64,000 nucleotides of DNA, from positions 310,001 through 374,000 of the forward strand of contig NZ_JAAWWP010000003.1 of NCBI RefSeq assembly GCF_012273655.1. Direction: 5' to 3'. Numbering within the stretch: the first letter of the stretch is position 1; every line of letters begins with the position of its first letter. The notes beneath the pieces are model-generated. The model was not told where the DNA came from. It worked only from the letters and a program-made list of their open reading frames with translations, and did no database searches. Made by a program: the position numbers and the translations under genes. Positions 17,015-25,278 of the stretch are shown piece by piece. Origin of the DNA: Streptomyces physcomitrii. Its GTDB lineage: Bacteria > Actinomycetota > Actinomycetes > Streptomycetales > Streptomycetaceae.

Positions 17015-19182
17015 CCGGCCGTCCGGCCCGCCGCGCTCCGGCCGCCGTCCGCGCGGGCCCGGCGCCCCCGCCCCCGTACCTCGTGCAGCTCGAACCAGAT
17101 CGACTTGCCGTCGCCCTGCGGGTCCACCCCCCAGGAGTCCGCGAGCATGTCCATCAGGACCAGGCCGCGGCCCGAGGAGGCGAGTTCGCCGGGCCGGCGC
17201 AGATGCGGCAGGTCGTCGCTGCCGTCGCCGACCGAGACCCGCAGCCGCCGCCGGCCCGCCTCCCCGCTGACCACCGCCACCAGCAGGGCGTCCCCGTCGG
17301 TGTGCACCAGGACGTTGGTGAGCATCTCCGAGACCATCAGCACCGCCGCGTCGACCTGCTCCGCGTCCGACCAGTCGTGCAGCACCTCCCGCACCTGCTG
17401 GCGGGCGCCCGCGACCCGCTCCGGCTCGGCCTGCGCCACGGTCAGGGCGACCCGGCGGGCGGGGGTCAGCTGCCGCGGCCGCTTGTTGCGCCGGACGAGC
17501 AGCATCGCGATGTCGTCCTCGCGGCGGTCGGCGAGCGGCCCCGTGGTGTAGTGCGAGGAGGGGCCGTGCACCGCCTGGACCAGGGCCTCGGCGAGGCCTT
17601 CGAGGCGCTCGCCGCGGTGCTCCTCCATGATCGTGCGGATCCGCGCCCAGCCGGAGTCCAGATCGTGCCCGCCGGTCTCGATCAGCCCGTCGGTGCACAT
17701 CAGCATGGTCTCGCCGGTCTCCAGGACCAGCCGGGTGGTCGGATAGTCCGGGTCCGGGTCGATGCCGAGCGGCAGCCCGCCCGCGGTCGGCCGGAGCACC
17801 ACCGTCCCGTCCGCCATCCGGATCGCCGGGTCCGGGTGCCCGGCCCGGGCGATGTCGAGGATCCCGGTGCCGGGCTGGGCCTCCACGTACAGGCAGGTCG
17901 CGAAGCGGGGTTCCGGGTCGGCCTCGCTCTGCGGGTTGAGGCTGTGCGCGACCGAGTCGGAGATCCCGGCGAGGAAGCGGCTGGCCCGCGCGAGCACCGC
18001 GTCGGGCCGGTGCCCCTCGGAGGCGTAGGCGCGCAGGGCGATCCGCAGCTGGCCCATCAGCCCCGCGGCGCGCACGTCGTGGCCCTGCACATCGCCGACC
18101 ACCAGCGCGATCCGCCCGGTCGGCAGCGAGATCATGTCGAACCAGTCGCCGCCGACCTGGAGCCCGCCGCCGGTGGGGACGTAGCGGGCGGCGACCTGGA
18201 GTTCGGGGACCTGGGGGCCGAGGGTGGGCAGCATCGCGCGCTGCAGCCCGTCGGTCAGCTCGCGCTCGGTCTCGGCGGTGTTGGCCCGGGTCAGCGCGCC
18301 CGCGAGCATCCGGGCCACCGTGGTCAGCACCGAGCGCTCGTCGGGCGTGAAGGAGACCCGGTACGAGAAGGCCGCCATCCACGCCCCGATGGTGCGCCCC
18401 GCCACGATCAGCGGCAGGAAGGCCCAGGACTCCCGGCCGAAGGGTTCGGCAAGCGGCCAGGTCACCGGATAGCGGCGCCGGTAGGCCTCCGGCGAGGCCA
18501 GGTAGACGGCGCGGCCGGTGCGGACCACCTCGGCGGCCGGGTAGTCGGTCTCCAGGGGCATCGCGGTGAAGGGGTTCTCGTCGCCCTCCGCGTGCCCGTG
18601 GTGCCCGATCACGGTGAGCCGGTCCCCCTCCGCCCCGAAGACGGCGAGCCCGTCCGGCGAGAAGCCCGGCATCGACAGGCCCGCCGCGACCCGCAGCACC
18701 TCCTGGGTGGAGCGCGCCTCGGCGAGCGCCCGGCCCGCGTCGAGCAGGAAGGCCTCGCGGGCGCGGCGCCAGTCGCCGATGACGGGGGCCCGGCCGCCGC
18801 CCGCCGAGGGCTCGCTGATCTCCTGGAGGGTGCCGAGCAGCCGGTAGTGCCCGGTGTCCGGGTCCTGGCTGGGCTTGGAGCGGCTGCGGACGGCCCGCAG
18901 CACCCGGCCCTCCTCGTCCATGACCCGCAGCCGCACCTCCGTCAGGGTGTCCTCGGCGACCGCGAGCCGTACCACCCCTTCGATCTCGTTCCAGTCCACC
19001 GGGTGGAAGCGGGAGCGGGCGCCCGCCTCGGAGAGCGTCACCGGGTGCGCGGGCAGGCCCACCAGCCGGGCCGCCTCGGCGTCCAGCCGTACGGCACCCG
19101 CCGCGGTGTCCCAGTGCCACAGCCCGGTGGCCAGGGTCACCAGAACATCCCTTTCCGGATGGAAGGGATCATCGGTGCGCAT
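16924..19182 (-). CDS. PAS-GAF-SpoIIE-HATPase regulatory phosphatase
   Basis: A 752-residue cytosolic regulator. Domains in order: PAS (about 15-125), GAF (about 160-325), SpoIIE/PP2C phosphatase (about 345-560: 'GGDWFDM', 'VVGDVQGHDVRAAGLMGQLR', 'LMCTDGLIE') and a C-terminal anti-sigma-type histidine-kinase-like ATPase (about 585-705: N-box 'VSEMLTNVLVHT', G-box 'SGRGLVLMDML'). Streptomyces has dozens of such proteins; they balance anti-anti-sigma phosphorylation, the kinase lobe adding and the PP2C lobe removing phosphate. The tail (705-752) is Gly/Ser/Arg-rich and overlaps the convergent AI-2E gene. GTGAGG precedes the ATG at 19182. No cognate STAS protein is adjacent. Confidence 0.92.
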   Translation of the reverse strand: MRTDDPFHPERDVLVTLATGLWHWDTAAGAVRLDAEAARLVGLPAHPVTLSEAGARSRFHPVDWNEIEGVVRLAVAEDTLTEVRLRVMDEEGRVLRAVRSRSKPSQDPDTGHYRLLGTLQEISEPSAGGGRAPVIGDWRRAREAFLLDAGRALAEARSTQEVLRVAAGLSMPGFSPDGLAVFGAEGDRLTVIGHHGHAEGDENPFTAMPLETDYPAAEVVRTGRAVYLASPEAYRRRYPVTWPLAEPFGRESWAFLPLIVAGRTIGAWMAAFSYRVSFTPDERSVLTTVARMLAGALTRANTAETERELTDGLQRAMLPTLGPQVPELQVAARYVPTGGGLQVGGDWFDMISLPTGRIALVVGDVQGHDVRAAGLMGQLRIALRAYASEGHRPDAVLARASRFLAGISDSVAHSLNPQSEADPEPRFATCLYVEAQPGTGILDIARAGHPDPAIRMADGTVVLRPTAGGLPLGIDPDPDYPTTRLVLETGETMLMCTDGLIETGGHDLDSGWARIRTIMEEHRGERLEGLAEALVQAVHGPSSHYTTGPLADRREDDIAMLLVRRNKRPRQLTPARRVALTVAQAEPERVAGARQQVREVLHDWSDAEQVDAAVLMVSEMLTNVLVHTDGDALLVAVVSGEAGRRRLRVSVGDGSDDLPHLRRPGELASSGRGLVLMDMLADSWGVDPQGDGKSIWFELHEVRGRGRRARADGGRSAAGRTAGQPPGGGGSGPGGSPGDAGGSSRDAATAAE

Positions 19183-19458
19183 TGCCTCACTCTAAGAAGA
19201 GGCACCGGAGAGCCGCCACCGAGAGCGGGGCCCGGGCGGGCCCGTACGTACCGGAAACCGCGCCCGCCGCGGACGGTAACCTTGACGGGTCTCACGGCTC
19301 CGGCGGGCGCCACCCGGCCGCCGGATCCGGGCACCGGGACCGCCGGCGCACGAAGCGCGAGCCGGCCCCGGAACCACGAGGCACCGGAACGACCGGAACC
19401 ACCCGAACCACCCGAACCCAGGGCACACCCCACTGACGCGAAGACTGGATGAACGACG

Positions 19459-21222
19459 ATGCACCGGTACAGGTCCCACACCTGCGGCGAGCTCCGCGCC
19501 TCTGACGTCGGCAGCGACGTCCGGCTGAGCGGCTGGCTGCACAATCGCCGAGACCTGGGCGGCATCCTCTTCATCGATCTGCGCGACCACTACGGCATCA
19601 CCCAGCTCGTGGCCCGCCCCGGCACCGCCGCCGCCGAGGCGCTGGACAAGCTCTCCAAGGAGACCGTGGTCCGCGTCGACGGCAAGGTCGTCTCCCGCGG
19701 CGCCGACAACATCAACGCCGAGCTGCCCACCGGCGAGATCGAGGTGGAGGCCGCCGAGGTCGAGGTGCTCGGCGCGGCAGGCCCGCTGCCCTTCACCATC
19801 AACACCGAGGACGGGGTGAACGAGGAGCGGCGCCTGGAGTACCGCTTCCTCGACCTGCGCCGCGAGCGCATGCACCGCAACATCATGCTGCGCTCCGCCG
19901 TGGTCGCCGCGATCCGCTCGAAGATGACCGCCCTCGGCTTCAACGAGATGGCGACCCCGATCCTCACCGCCACCTCCCCCGAGGGCGCCCGCGACTTCGT
20001 CGTCCCCTCCCGCCTGAACCCGGGCCGCTTCTACGCCCTGCCGCAGGCCCCGCAGCAGTTCAAGCAGCTGTTCATGGTCTCCGGCTTCGACCGGTACTTC
20101 CAGATCGCGCCCTGCTTCCGCGACGAGGACGCCCGCGCCGACCGCTCGCCCGGCGAGTTCTACCAGCTCGACGTGGAGATGAGCTTCGTCGAGCAGGAGG
20201 ACGTCTTCCAGCCGATCGAGAAGATGATGACCGAGCTCTTCGAGGAGTTCGGCGGCGGCCGCCACGTCACCTCGCCCTTCCCGCGGATCCCCTTCCGCGA
20301 GTCGATGGACAAGTACGGCTCCGACAAGCCGGACCTGCGCGCCCAGCTCGAACTGGTCGACATCACCGACGTCTTCGAGGGCAGCGAGTTCAAGGCCTTC
20401 GCCGGCAAGCACGTACGCGCCCTGCCGGTGCCGGCCGTGCAGGACCAGCCCCGCAAGTTCTTCGACCAGCTCGGCGACTACGCCGTCGAGCAGGGCGCCA
20501 AGGGCCTCGCCTGGGTCCGCGTCGCCGAGGACGGCTCGCTCTCCGGCCCGATCGCGAAGTTCCTCACCGAGGAGAACGTCAAGGTCCTCACCGAGCGCCT
20601 CGGCCTCGCCGCCGGGCACGCCGTCTTCTTCGGCGCGGGCGCGTACGAGGAGGTCTCCAAGATCATGGGCGCGGTCCGCGTCGAGGCCGCCAAGCGCTCC
20701 GGCCACTTCGAGGAGGACGTCTTCCGCTTCTGCTGGATCGTCGACTTCCCGATGTACGAGAAGGACGAGGAGACCGGCAAGATCGACTTCTCGCACAACC
20801 CCTTCTCGATGCCCCAGGGCGGCATGAAGGACCTGGAGGAGAAGGACCCGCTGGACGTCCTGGCCTGGCAGTACGACATCGTCTGCAACGGCGTCGAACT
20901 CTCCTCCGGCGCCATCCGGAACCACGAGCCGGACATCATGATCAAGGCCTTCGAGATCGCCGGCTACGACCGCGACACCGTGGAGCGCGAGTTCGCGGGC
21001 ATGCTCCGCGCGCTGCGCTTCGGCGCCCCGCCGCACGGCGGCATCGCCCCCGGCGTCGACCGCATCGTGATGCTCCTCGCCGACGAGCCCAACATCCGCG
21101 AGACCATCTCCTTCCCCCTCAACGGCAACGCCCAGGACCTGATGATGGGCGCCCCCACCGAGCTGGAGGAGTCCCGCCTCCGCGAACTCAACATCTCGGT
21201 ACGCAAGCCGCAGCCGAAGTAG
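19459..21222 (+). CDS. aspS: Aspartyl-tRNA synthetase
   Basis: A 587-residue class II synthetase of bacterial type. It has an N-terminal OB anticodon-binding domain (about 1-105: '[30 protein letters not shown]'), motif 2 '[20 protein letters not shown]', the large bacterial GAD insertion (about 290-420) and motif 3 '[15 protein letters not shown]' near the end. It charges tRNA-Asp in the cytosol. In bacteria lacking an asparaginyl enzyme the same protein also misacylates tRNA-Asn for GatCAB; whether this one does is not readable here. No T-box or attenuator is seen in the 276-base leader. Nine-base repeats span its stop codon. Confidence 0.97.
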   Translation: MHRYRSHTCGELRASDVGSDVRLSGWLHNRRDLGGILFIDLRDHYGITQLVARPGTAAAEALDKLSKETVVRVDGKVVSRGADNINAELPTGEIEVEAAEVEVLGAAGPLPFTINTEDGVNEERRLEYRFLDLRRERMHRNIMLRSAVVAAIRSKMTALGFNEMATPILTATSPEGARDFVVPSRLNPGRFYALPQAPQQFKQLFMVSGFDRYFQIAPCFRDEDARADRSPGEFYQLDVEMSFVEQEDVFQPIEKMMTELFEEFGGGRHVTSPFPRIPFRESMDKYGSDKPDLRAQLELVDITDVFEGSEFKAFAGKHVRALPVPAVQDQPRKFFDQLGDYAVEQGAKGLAWVRVAEDGSLSGPIAKFLTEENVKVLTERLGLAAGHAVFFGAGAYEEVSKIMGAVRVEAAKRSGHFEEDVFRFCWIVDFPMYEKDEETGKIDFSHNPFSMPQGGMKDLEEKDPLDVLAWQYDIVCNGVELSSGAIRNHEPDIMIKAFEIAGYDRDTVEREFAGMLRALRFGAPPHGGIAPGVDRIVMLLADEPNIRETISFPLNGNAQDLMMGAPTELEESRLRELNISVRKPQPK

Positions 21223-21258
21223 CCGAAGCGGCGAAGCAGGCGAAGTAGGCGAAGCAGG
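21214..21258. repeat. Short ~9-bp direct repeats across the aspS stop
   Basis: GCGAAG-type units (starts near 21215, 21224, 21232, 21241, 21250) follow each other at 8-9-base spacing. The first one contains the aspS stop. Probably slippage-generated. Confidence 0.65.
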
Positions 21259-21290
21259 GGCTTTCGCAGGGGAGTTCCTGCGTACGCGAG

Positions 21291-21322
21291 AGGGGCCTCC
21301 GGTTACGGCCGGGGGCCCTTTC
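21291..21322 (+). terminator. aspS terminator
   Basis: A 12-bp stem AGGGGCCTCCGG / CCGGGGGCCCTT (two G-U pairs) around the loop TTACGG, ending in TTT. It lies 70 bases after aspS. Confidence 0.7.
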
Positions 21323-21330
21323 GCATACGG

Positions 21331-21480
21331 CTCTACGGGCATACGGGCTCGGCGTACCGCCTCTGCGGGCATACGGGCTCGGCGTACCGCCTCTGCGGGC
21401 ACACGGGCTCGGCGTACCGCCTCTGCGGGCACACGGGCTCGACGTACTGCCTCTACGGGCGTACGGGCTCGGCGTACTGC
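21331..21480. repeat. Five tandem 30-bp repeats
   Basis: Five units of exactly 30 bp, each of the form CTCTRCGGGC-RYACGGGCTC-GRCGTAYYGC, with one to four differences between copies, running without spacers into the stop of the DHFR-like gene (a sixth partial CTCTAC begins at 21481). They are non-coding between two convergent genes. The copies are joined head-to-tail, so this is a minisatellite and not a CRISPR. Confidence 0.9.
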
Positions 21481-21482
21481 CT

Positions 21483-22046
21483 CTACCGCCGCACGCGGTA
21501 GCGGAAGCAGACGATCCCCGAGTCGAAGGTGCGGTTCTCCGCCAGTTCGAGATCCACCCGGCGCTCGCTCCGCGGAAAGAACGGGACGCCCCCGCCGACC
21601 AGCACCGGGTGGACCCGGGGCCGGTACTCGTCGATCAGCCCCGCGGCGGCGGCCTCCGCGGCGAGCCCCGCACCGCCGATCGCGATCTCCCCCTCCCCCG
21701 GCTCGCCCCGCAACCGCCCGATCTCCTCCGCCAGCCCCCCGGAGAGCAGCCGGGCATTGCCCCGCACCGCCGAAAGCGTCCTGGAGAACACCACCTTGGG
21801 CAGCGGATTCCAGAGCGCCGCCCACACGCGTTCGGAGTCGTCGAGCGCCGGGTCCTGCTCGGCGGTCTCCCAGTACAGCATCGTCTCGTACAGCCGCCGC
21901 CCCATCAGATGGACGGCGACCCCCCGGATCTCCTCGGTGACGAACCGGAAGACCTCCGCATCGGGCTCCGACCAGTCGAAGCCGCCGTCCGGCCCGACGA
22001 TGTACCCGTCGAGCGAGACCCCCATCGAATAGGTCACCTTGCGCAT
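21483..22046 (-). CDS. Dihydrofolate reductase-family (RibD C-terminal) protein
   Basis: A 187-residue protein of the DHFR/RibD-C superfamily. Seen: 'KVTYSMGVSLDGYIVGPDG' (strand 1 and substrate loop), 'LMGRRLYETMLYW' (NADPH-binding region) and 'IAIGGAGLAAEAAAAGLIDEYRPRVHPVLVGGG' (glycine-rich NADP loop). These are common stand-alone reductases in actinobacteria with unassigned substrates; the genuine FolA residues are not all present. ATG 22046 has GGAGG eight bases upstream, which fixes the start over longer options. Its stop lies at the end of the 30-bp repeat array. Confidence 0.88.
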   Translation of the reverse strand: MRKVTYSMGVSLDGYIVGPDGGFDWSEPDAEVFRFVTEEIRGVAVHLMGRRLYETMLYWETAEQDPALDDSERVWAALWNPLPKVVFSRTLSAVRGNARLLSGGLAEEIGRLRGEPGEGEIAIGGAGLAAEAAAAGLIDEYRPRVHPVLVGGGVPFFPRSERRVDLELAENRTFDSGIVCFRYRVRR

Positions 22047-22312
22047 CGGAGTCCTCCAACCGATTCTGCTGGACGTTCCCGGCCGGAGCACAGGGCAGGT
22101 GGCCGTGCCTCTGACATACCTCAACGCGCTGCATCCGGCCATTCCTCGATGCCTCCTGGCTGCCTTCGCGCGCCGTTGCTACGGTGGCCGACACCGTCCA
22201 AGAGCATGCTCGCGACCAGAGATCACCCTTCGGGCCGGAGATTTCCCCGAGCTCGGTATGTCTCTCTGGGGCCGAGAGTGCCCTCTGCTCGTACGACTGA
22301 ACGGGGAGGCGC

Positions 22313-22582
22313 ATGACCCGGCCCTGGGAAGCAGATCCGTCCACCGGATTCAAACGACGCCTGGGGAAGTCGCCGCAGGAATTGGGACTCACCACGGACA
22401 CCCCGGACTGCCCCGACATCTGGGAACTCGAGAACGGCGATGTCGCCGTCATCGGACGGGATCTGACGCATTCCTTGGGCAAGTCGCTCCCGGCCGGTGT
22501 GAGCATCGGGGAGGACGAGCGGCTTGTGGTGATCCCCAGGAACATGCTGATCGCGGCGAAACCGGATATCCCGCATTCTTGA
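22313..22582 (+). CDS. Conserved hypothetical protein, small, Streptomyces type
   Basis: An 89-residue protein without a domain I can name. It starts 'MTRPWEADPSTGFKRRLG', has a central 'CPDIWELENGDVAVIGRDLT' and ends 'ERLVVIPRNMLIAAKPDIP'. I recall very similar short proteins scattered through Streptomyces genomes, often near XRE-type regulators, but none is adjacent here. There is no signal peptide or membrane helix. A single Cys sits in 'PDCPDIWEL'. The ATG at 22313 has GGGGAGG upstream. It is divergent from the DHFR-like gene across about 265 bases. Confidence 0.7.
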   Translation: MTRPWEADPSTGFKRRLGKSPQELGLTTDTPDCPDIWELENGDVAVIGRDLTHSLGKSLPAGVSIGEDERLVVIPRNMLIAAKPDIPHS

Positions 22583-22726
22583 TTTCTTCCCGCAGGTCCG
22601 TTCCGAGCGACGCCGAACATTTCCGCAAGGCCGCTGAACTCGGGTTCCCCCACCGGCGCCTGCGCGTGGCCGCACTCCCGGTGACTCCGTATGCGCAGGG
22701 GGTTCCGGCACCAAAGCCCCCAACGC

Positions 22727-22765
22727 CCGCGGCCCGGCCGGAGTGATCCTCCGGCCGGGCCGCGG
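22727..22765. terminator. Bidirectional terminator before bkdC1
   Basis: A 17-bp perfect stem (left arm CCGCGGCCCGGCCGGAG) with loop TGATC, followed by TTT on the plus strand. It lies between the convergent hypothetical gene and the bkd operon. Confidence 0.85.
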
Positions 22766-22811
22766 TTTCCGCCGTGTGGTGAGCCTCTGGGGAGGCTCGG
22801 CGGGAGGGTGG

Positions 22812-24278
22812 TCAGCCCCAGACGAACAGGCGCTTGGGCTGTTCCAGGACCGCTGCGATGTCCGCGAGGAACTTCGAGCCGAGTTCGCCGTCGATGAGGC
22901 GGTGGTCGAAGGAGAGCGCGAGCGTGGTGACATGGCGGGGCTTGATCTTGCCCTTGTGGACCCAGGGCTGGAGCTTGATGGCGCCGACCGCGAGGATCGC
23001 GGACTCGCCCGGGTTCAGGATGGGCGTACCGGTGTCGACGCCGAAGACGCCGACGTTGGTGATGGTGAGGGTGCCGCCCTGCATGGCGCCCGGGGAGGTC
23101 TTGCCCTCCCGGGCGGTGCCGACCAACTCCGAGAGGGACTGGGCGAGTTGCGGCAGGGACTGCTCGTGCGCGTCCTTGATGTTCGGCACGATCAGGCCGC
23201 GCGGGGTGGCGGCGGCGATGCCCAGGTTCACGTAGTGCTTGAGCACGATCTCCTGGGCGGCCTCGTCCCAGGCCGCGTTGACCTCGGGGTTGCGGCGGAC
23301 CGCGACGAGCAGGGCCTTGGCGATGAGCAGCAGGGGGTTGACCCTGAGGCCCGCCGGCATGCCGTACTCGTCCGGGTTCTTCTTCAGCTCCTCGACCAGG
23401 CGCATCGTGCGCGTCACGTCGACCGTGACGAACTCGGTGACATGCGGCGCGGTGAAGGCCGAGCCGACCATCGCCTGGGCGGTCATCTTGCGGACGCCCT
23501 TGACCGGGATCCGGGTCTCGCGCGCACCGGCCGCCGCAGCGGTGACCGGGGCGGCGGCCGGAGCCGGGGCGGGCGCCGCCGGAGCCTGCGGGGCCGCCGC
23601 GGGCGCCGGAGCCACCGCCGCGTGCACGTCCTCGCGGGTGATGATGCCGTCCGGGCCGGTGGGCCTGACGGTGGTGAGGTCCACGCCGAGGTCCTTGGCC
23701 AGCTTGCGCACCGGCGGCTTGGCGAGCGGGCGGGCACCGGCCGGGGCGGTCGGAGCCGCCGGGGCCGGGGCGGGCGCGGGTGCCGGTTCCGCGGCCGGGG
23801 TGACCGGGGCGACCGGGGCCGCGTGGCCGTTCAGCTCGGCCTGCACCGCCGCGGCGGCCGGTCCCGGCTGGGCGGACTTGCGGGGGCGCCGCTTGGTGGA
23901 GGACTCGGCGACGCCGTAGCCGACCAGGACCGGCTGGCGGCCCTTGGGCTGCTCGTCGTCATCGGCGGCGGGCGCGGCGGGCGCGGGCTCCTCGGCGGGG
24001 GCGGCCGGGGCCGGGGCCCCGCCGGTGCCGCCGACCTCGACCGTGATGATGGCCTGGCCGACGTCGACGGTGGTGCCCTCCTCGTACCGCAGCTCGCGGA
24101 CGACGCCGGTGAACGGGATCGGGAGTTCGACCGCGGCCTTCGCGGTCTCCACCTCGCACACCGCCTGGCCGTCGGTGACCTCGTCACCGGCCTGGACGTA
24201 CCACTTGAGGATCTCCGCCTCGGTGAGCCCCTCACCGACGTCGGGCATCTTGAACTCGCGTACCTGGGACTGCGTCAT
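22812..24278 (-). CDS. bkdC: Branched-chain 2-oxoacid dehydrogenase E2 (dihydrolipoamide acyltransferase), operon 1
   Basis: A 488-residue E2 subunit. It has an N-terminal lipoyl domain (1-80, lipoyl Lys K47 in 'EVETAKAAVE'), a long Ala/Pro-rich linker, an E3/E1-binding domain (about 205-240: 'PPVRKLAKDLGVDLTTVRPTG') and a C-terminal acyltransferase domain with the catalytic His-Asp in 'FDHRLIDGELG' near the end. It forms the core of the complex that turns 2-oxoacids of Val, Leu and Ile into branched acyl-CoA starters for fatty acids and polyketides. I use ATG 24278; the GTG nine bases upstream abuts the AGAGG site. It is the last gene of bkdA-bkdB-bkdC. Confidence 0.93.
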   Translation of the reverse strand: MTQSQVREFKMPDVGEGLTEAEILKWYVQAGDEVTDGQAVCEVETAKAAVELPIPFTGVVRELRYEEGTTVDVGQAIITVEVGGTGGAPAPAAPAEEPAPAAPAADDDEQPKGRQPVLVGYGVAESSTKRRPRKSAQPGPAAAAVQAELNGHAAPVAPVTPAAEPAPAPAPAPAAPTAPAGARPLAKPPVRKLAKDLGVDLTTVRPTGPDGIITREDVHAAVAPAPAAAPQAPAAPAPAPAAAPVTAAAAGARETRIPVKGVRKMTAQAMVGSAFTAPHVTEFVTVDVTRTMRLVEELKKNPDEYGMPAGLRVNPLLLIAKALLVAVRRNPEVNAAWDEAAQEIVLKHYVNLGIAAATPRGLIVPNIKDAHEQSLPQLAQSLSELVGTAREGKTSPGAMQGGTLTITNVGVFGVDTGTPILNPGESAILAVGAIKLQPWVHKGKIKPRHVTTLALSFDHRLIDGELGSKFLADIAAVLEQPKRLFVWG

Positions 24279-24295
24279 GGTGGTCACGCCTCTTC

Positions 24296-25276
24296 TCAGT
24301 ACGCCAGCGAGCGGTCGACGGCGTCGAGCACGCGATCCAGACCCGGCAGGTATTCCTCTTCGAGGCGCGCCGGGGGGTACGGGGCGTGGTAGCCGCCGAC
24401 CCGCAGCACGGGGGCCTCCAGGTGGTAGAAGCACCGCTCGGTGATCCGGGCGGCGATCTCCGCGCCGGTGCCGAGGAAGACCGGCGCCTCGTGCACCACG
24501 ATCAGGCGGCGGGTCTTCTCCACCGAACCCTGCACGGTGTCGAAGTCGATCGGGGACATCGAGCGCAGGTCCACGACCTCCAGGGAGCGGCCCTCCTCGG
24601 CGGCGGCCGCGGCCGCCTCCAGGCAGACCTTCACCATCGGGCCGTACGCGACCAGGGTGGCGTCGGTGCCGGGGCGGACCACCTGGGCGCCGTGCAGCGG
24701 GGCCGGGATCGCCTCGGTGTCGACCTCGGCGCGGTCCCAGTACCGCCGCTTGGGCTCGAAGAAGATGACCGGGTCGTCGGACTGGATGGCCTGCTGCATC
24801 ATCCAGTAGCCGTCGGAGGCGTTCGCGGGGGAGACCACCTTGAGGCCCGCGACATGCGCGAAGAGCGCCTCCGGGGACTCCGAGTGGTGCTCGACCGCGC
24901 CGATGCCGCCGCCGTAGGGGATGCGGATGACGACCGGCAGCTTGATCTTGCCGAGCGCGCGGGCGTGCATCTTCGCCAGCTGGGTGACGATCTGGTCGTA
25001 CGCGGGGAAGACGAAACCGTCGAACTGGATCTCCACGACGGGGCGGTAGCCGCGCAGCGCCAGGCCGATCGCGGTGCCGACGATGCCGGACTCGGCGAGC
25101 GGGGTGTCGATGACCCGGTCCTCGCCGAAGTCCTTCTGGAGTCCGTCGGTGACGCGGAAGACGCCGCCGAGCTTGCCGACGTCCTCGCCCATGACGAGGA
25201 CCTTCGGGTCCGTCTCCAGCGCGGTGCGCAGCGAGACGTTGATCGCCTTGGCGAGGGGGAGTTTCTCCACGGCCAT
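24296..25276 (-). CDS. bkdB: Branched-chain 2-oxoacid dehydrogenase E1 beta, operon 1
   Basis: A 326-residue transketolase-like E1 beta subunit. It opens with 'LVMGEDVGKLGGVFRVTDGL', where the Glu activates the TPP of the E1 heterotetramer, and continues 'DTPLAESGIVGTAIGLAL', 'RIPYGGGIGAVEHHSES' and a C-terminal 'VVHEAPVFLGTGAEIAARI'. With E1 alpha it decarboxylates branched 2-oxoacids and passes the acyl group to E2. It starts two bases after the E1 alpha stop and ends 17 bases before the E2 start, so the three genes are one unit. The plant/mammal-like HHSES potassium site is intact. Confidence 0.94.
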   Translation of the reverse strand: MAVEKLPLAKAINVSLRTALETDPKVLVMGEDVGKLGGVFRVTDGLQKDFGEDRVIDTPLAESGIVGTAIGLALRGYRPVVEIQFDGFVFPAYDQIVTQLAKMHARALGKIKLPVVIRIPYGGGIGAVEHHSESPEALFAHVAGLKVVSPANASDGYWMMQQAIQSDDPVIFFEPKRRYWDRAEVDTEAIPAPLHGAQVVRPGTDATLVAYGPMVKVCLEAAAAAAEEGRSLEVVDLRSMSPIDFDTVQGSVEKTRRLIVVHEAPVFLGTGAEIAARITERCFYHLEAPVLRVGGYHAPYPPARLEEEYLPGLDRVLDAVDRSLAY

Positions 25277-25278
25277 GG

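Noticed and set aside
19183..19458. T-box riboswitch before aspS
   Set aside because: No T-box consensus, specifier loop or antiterminator pairing could be found; the leader is short and GC-rich.
21331..21480. CRISPR array
   Set aside because: The 30-bp units are joined head-to-tail with no spacers and no cas genes exist in the window.
19192..22653. Antisense frame of about 1150 codons over aspS
   Set aside because: A shadow of aspS third-position GC; Val/Gly/Arg/Glu-rich translation without any recognisable motif.
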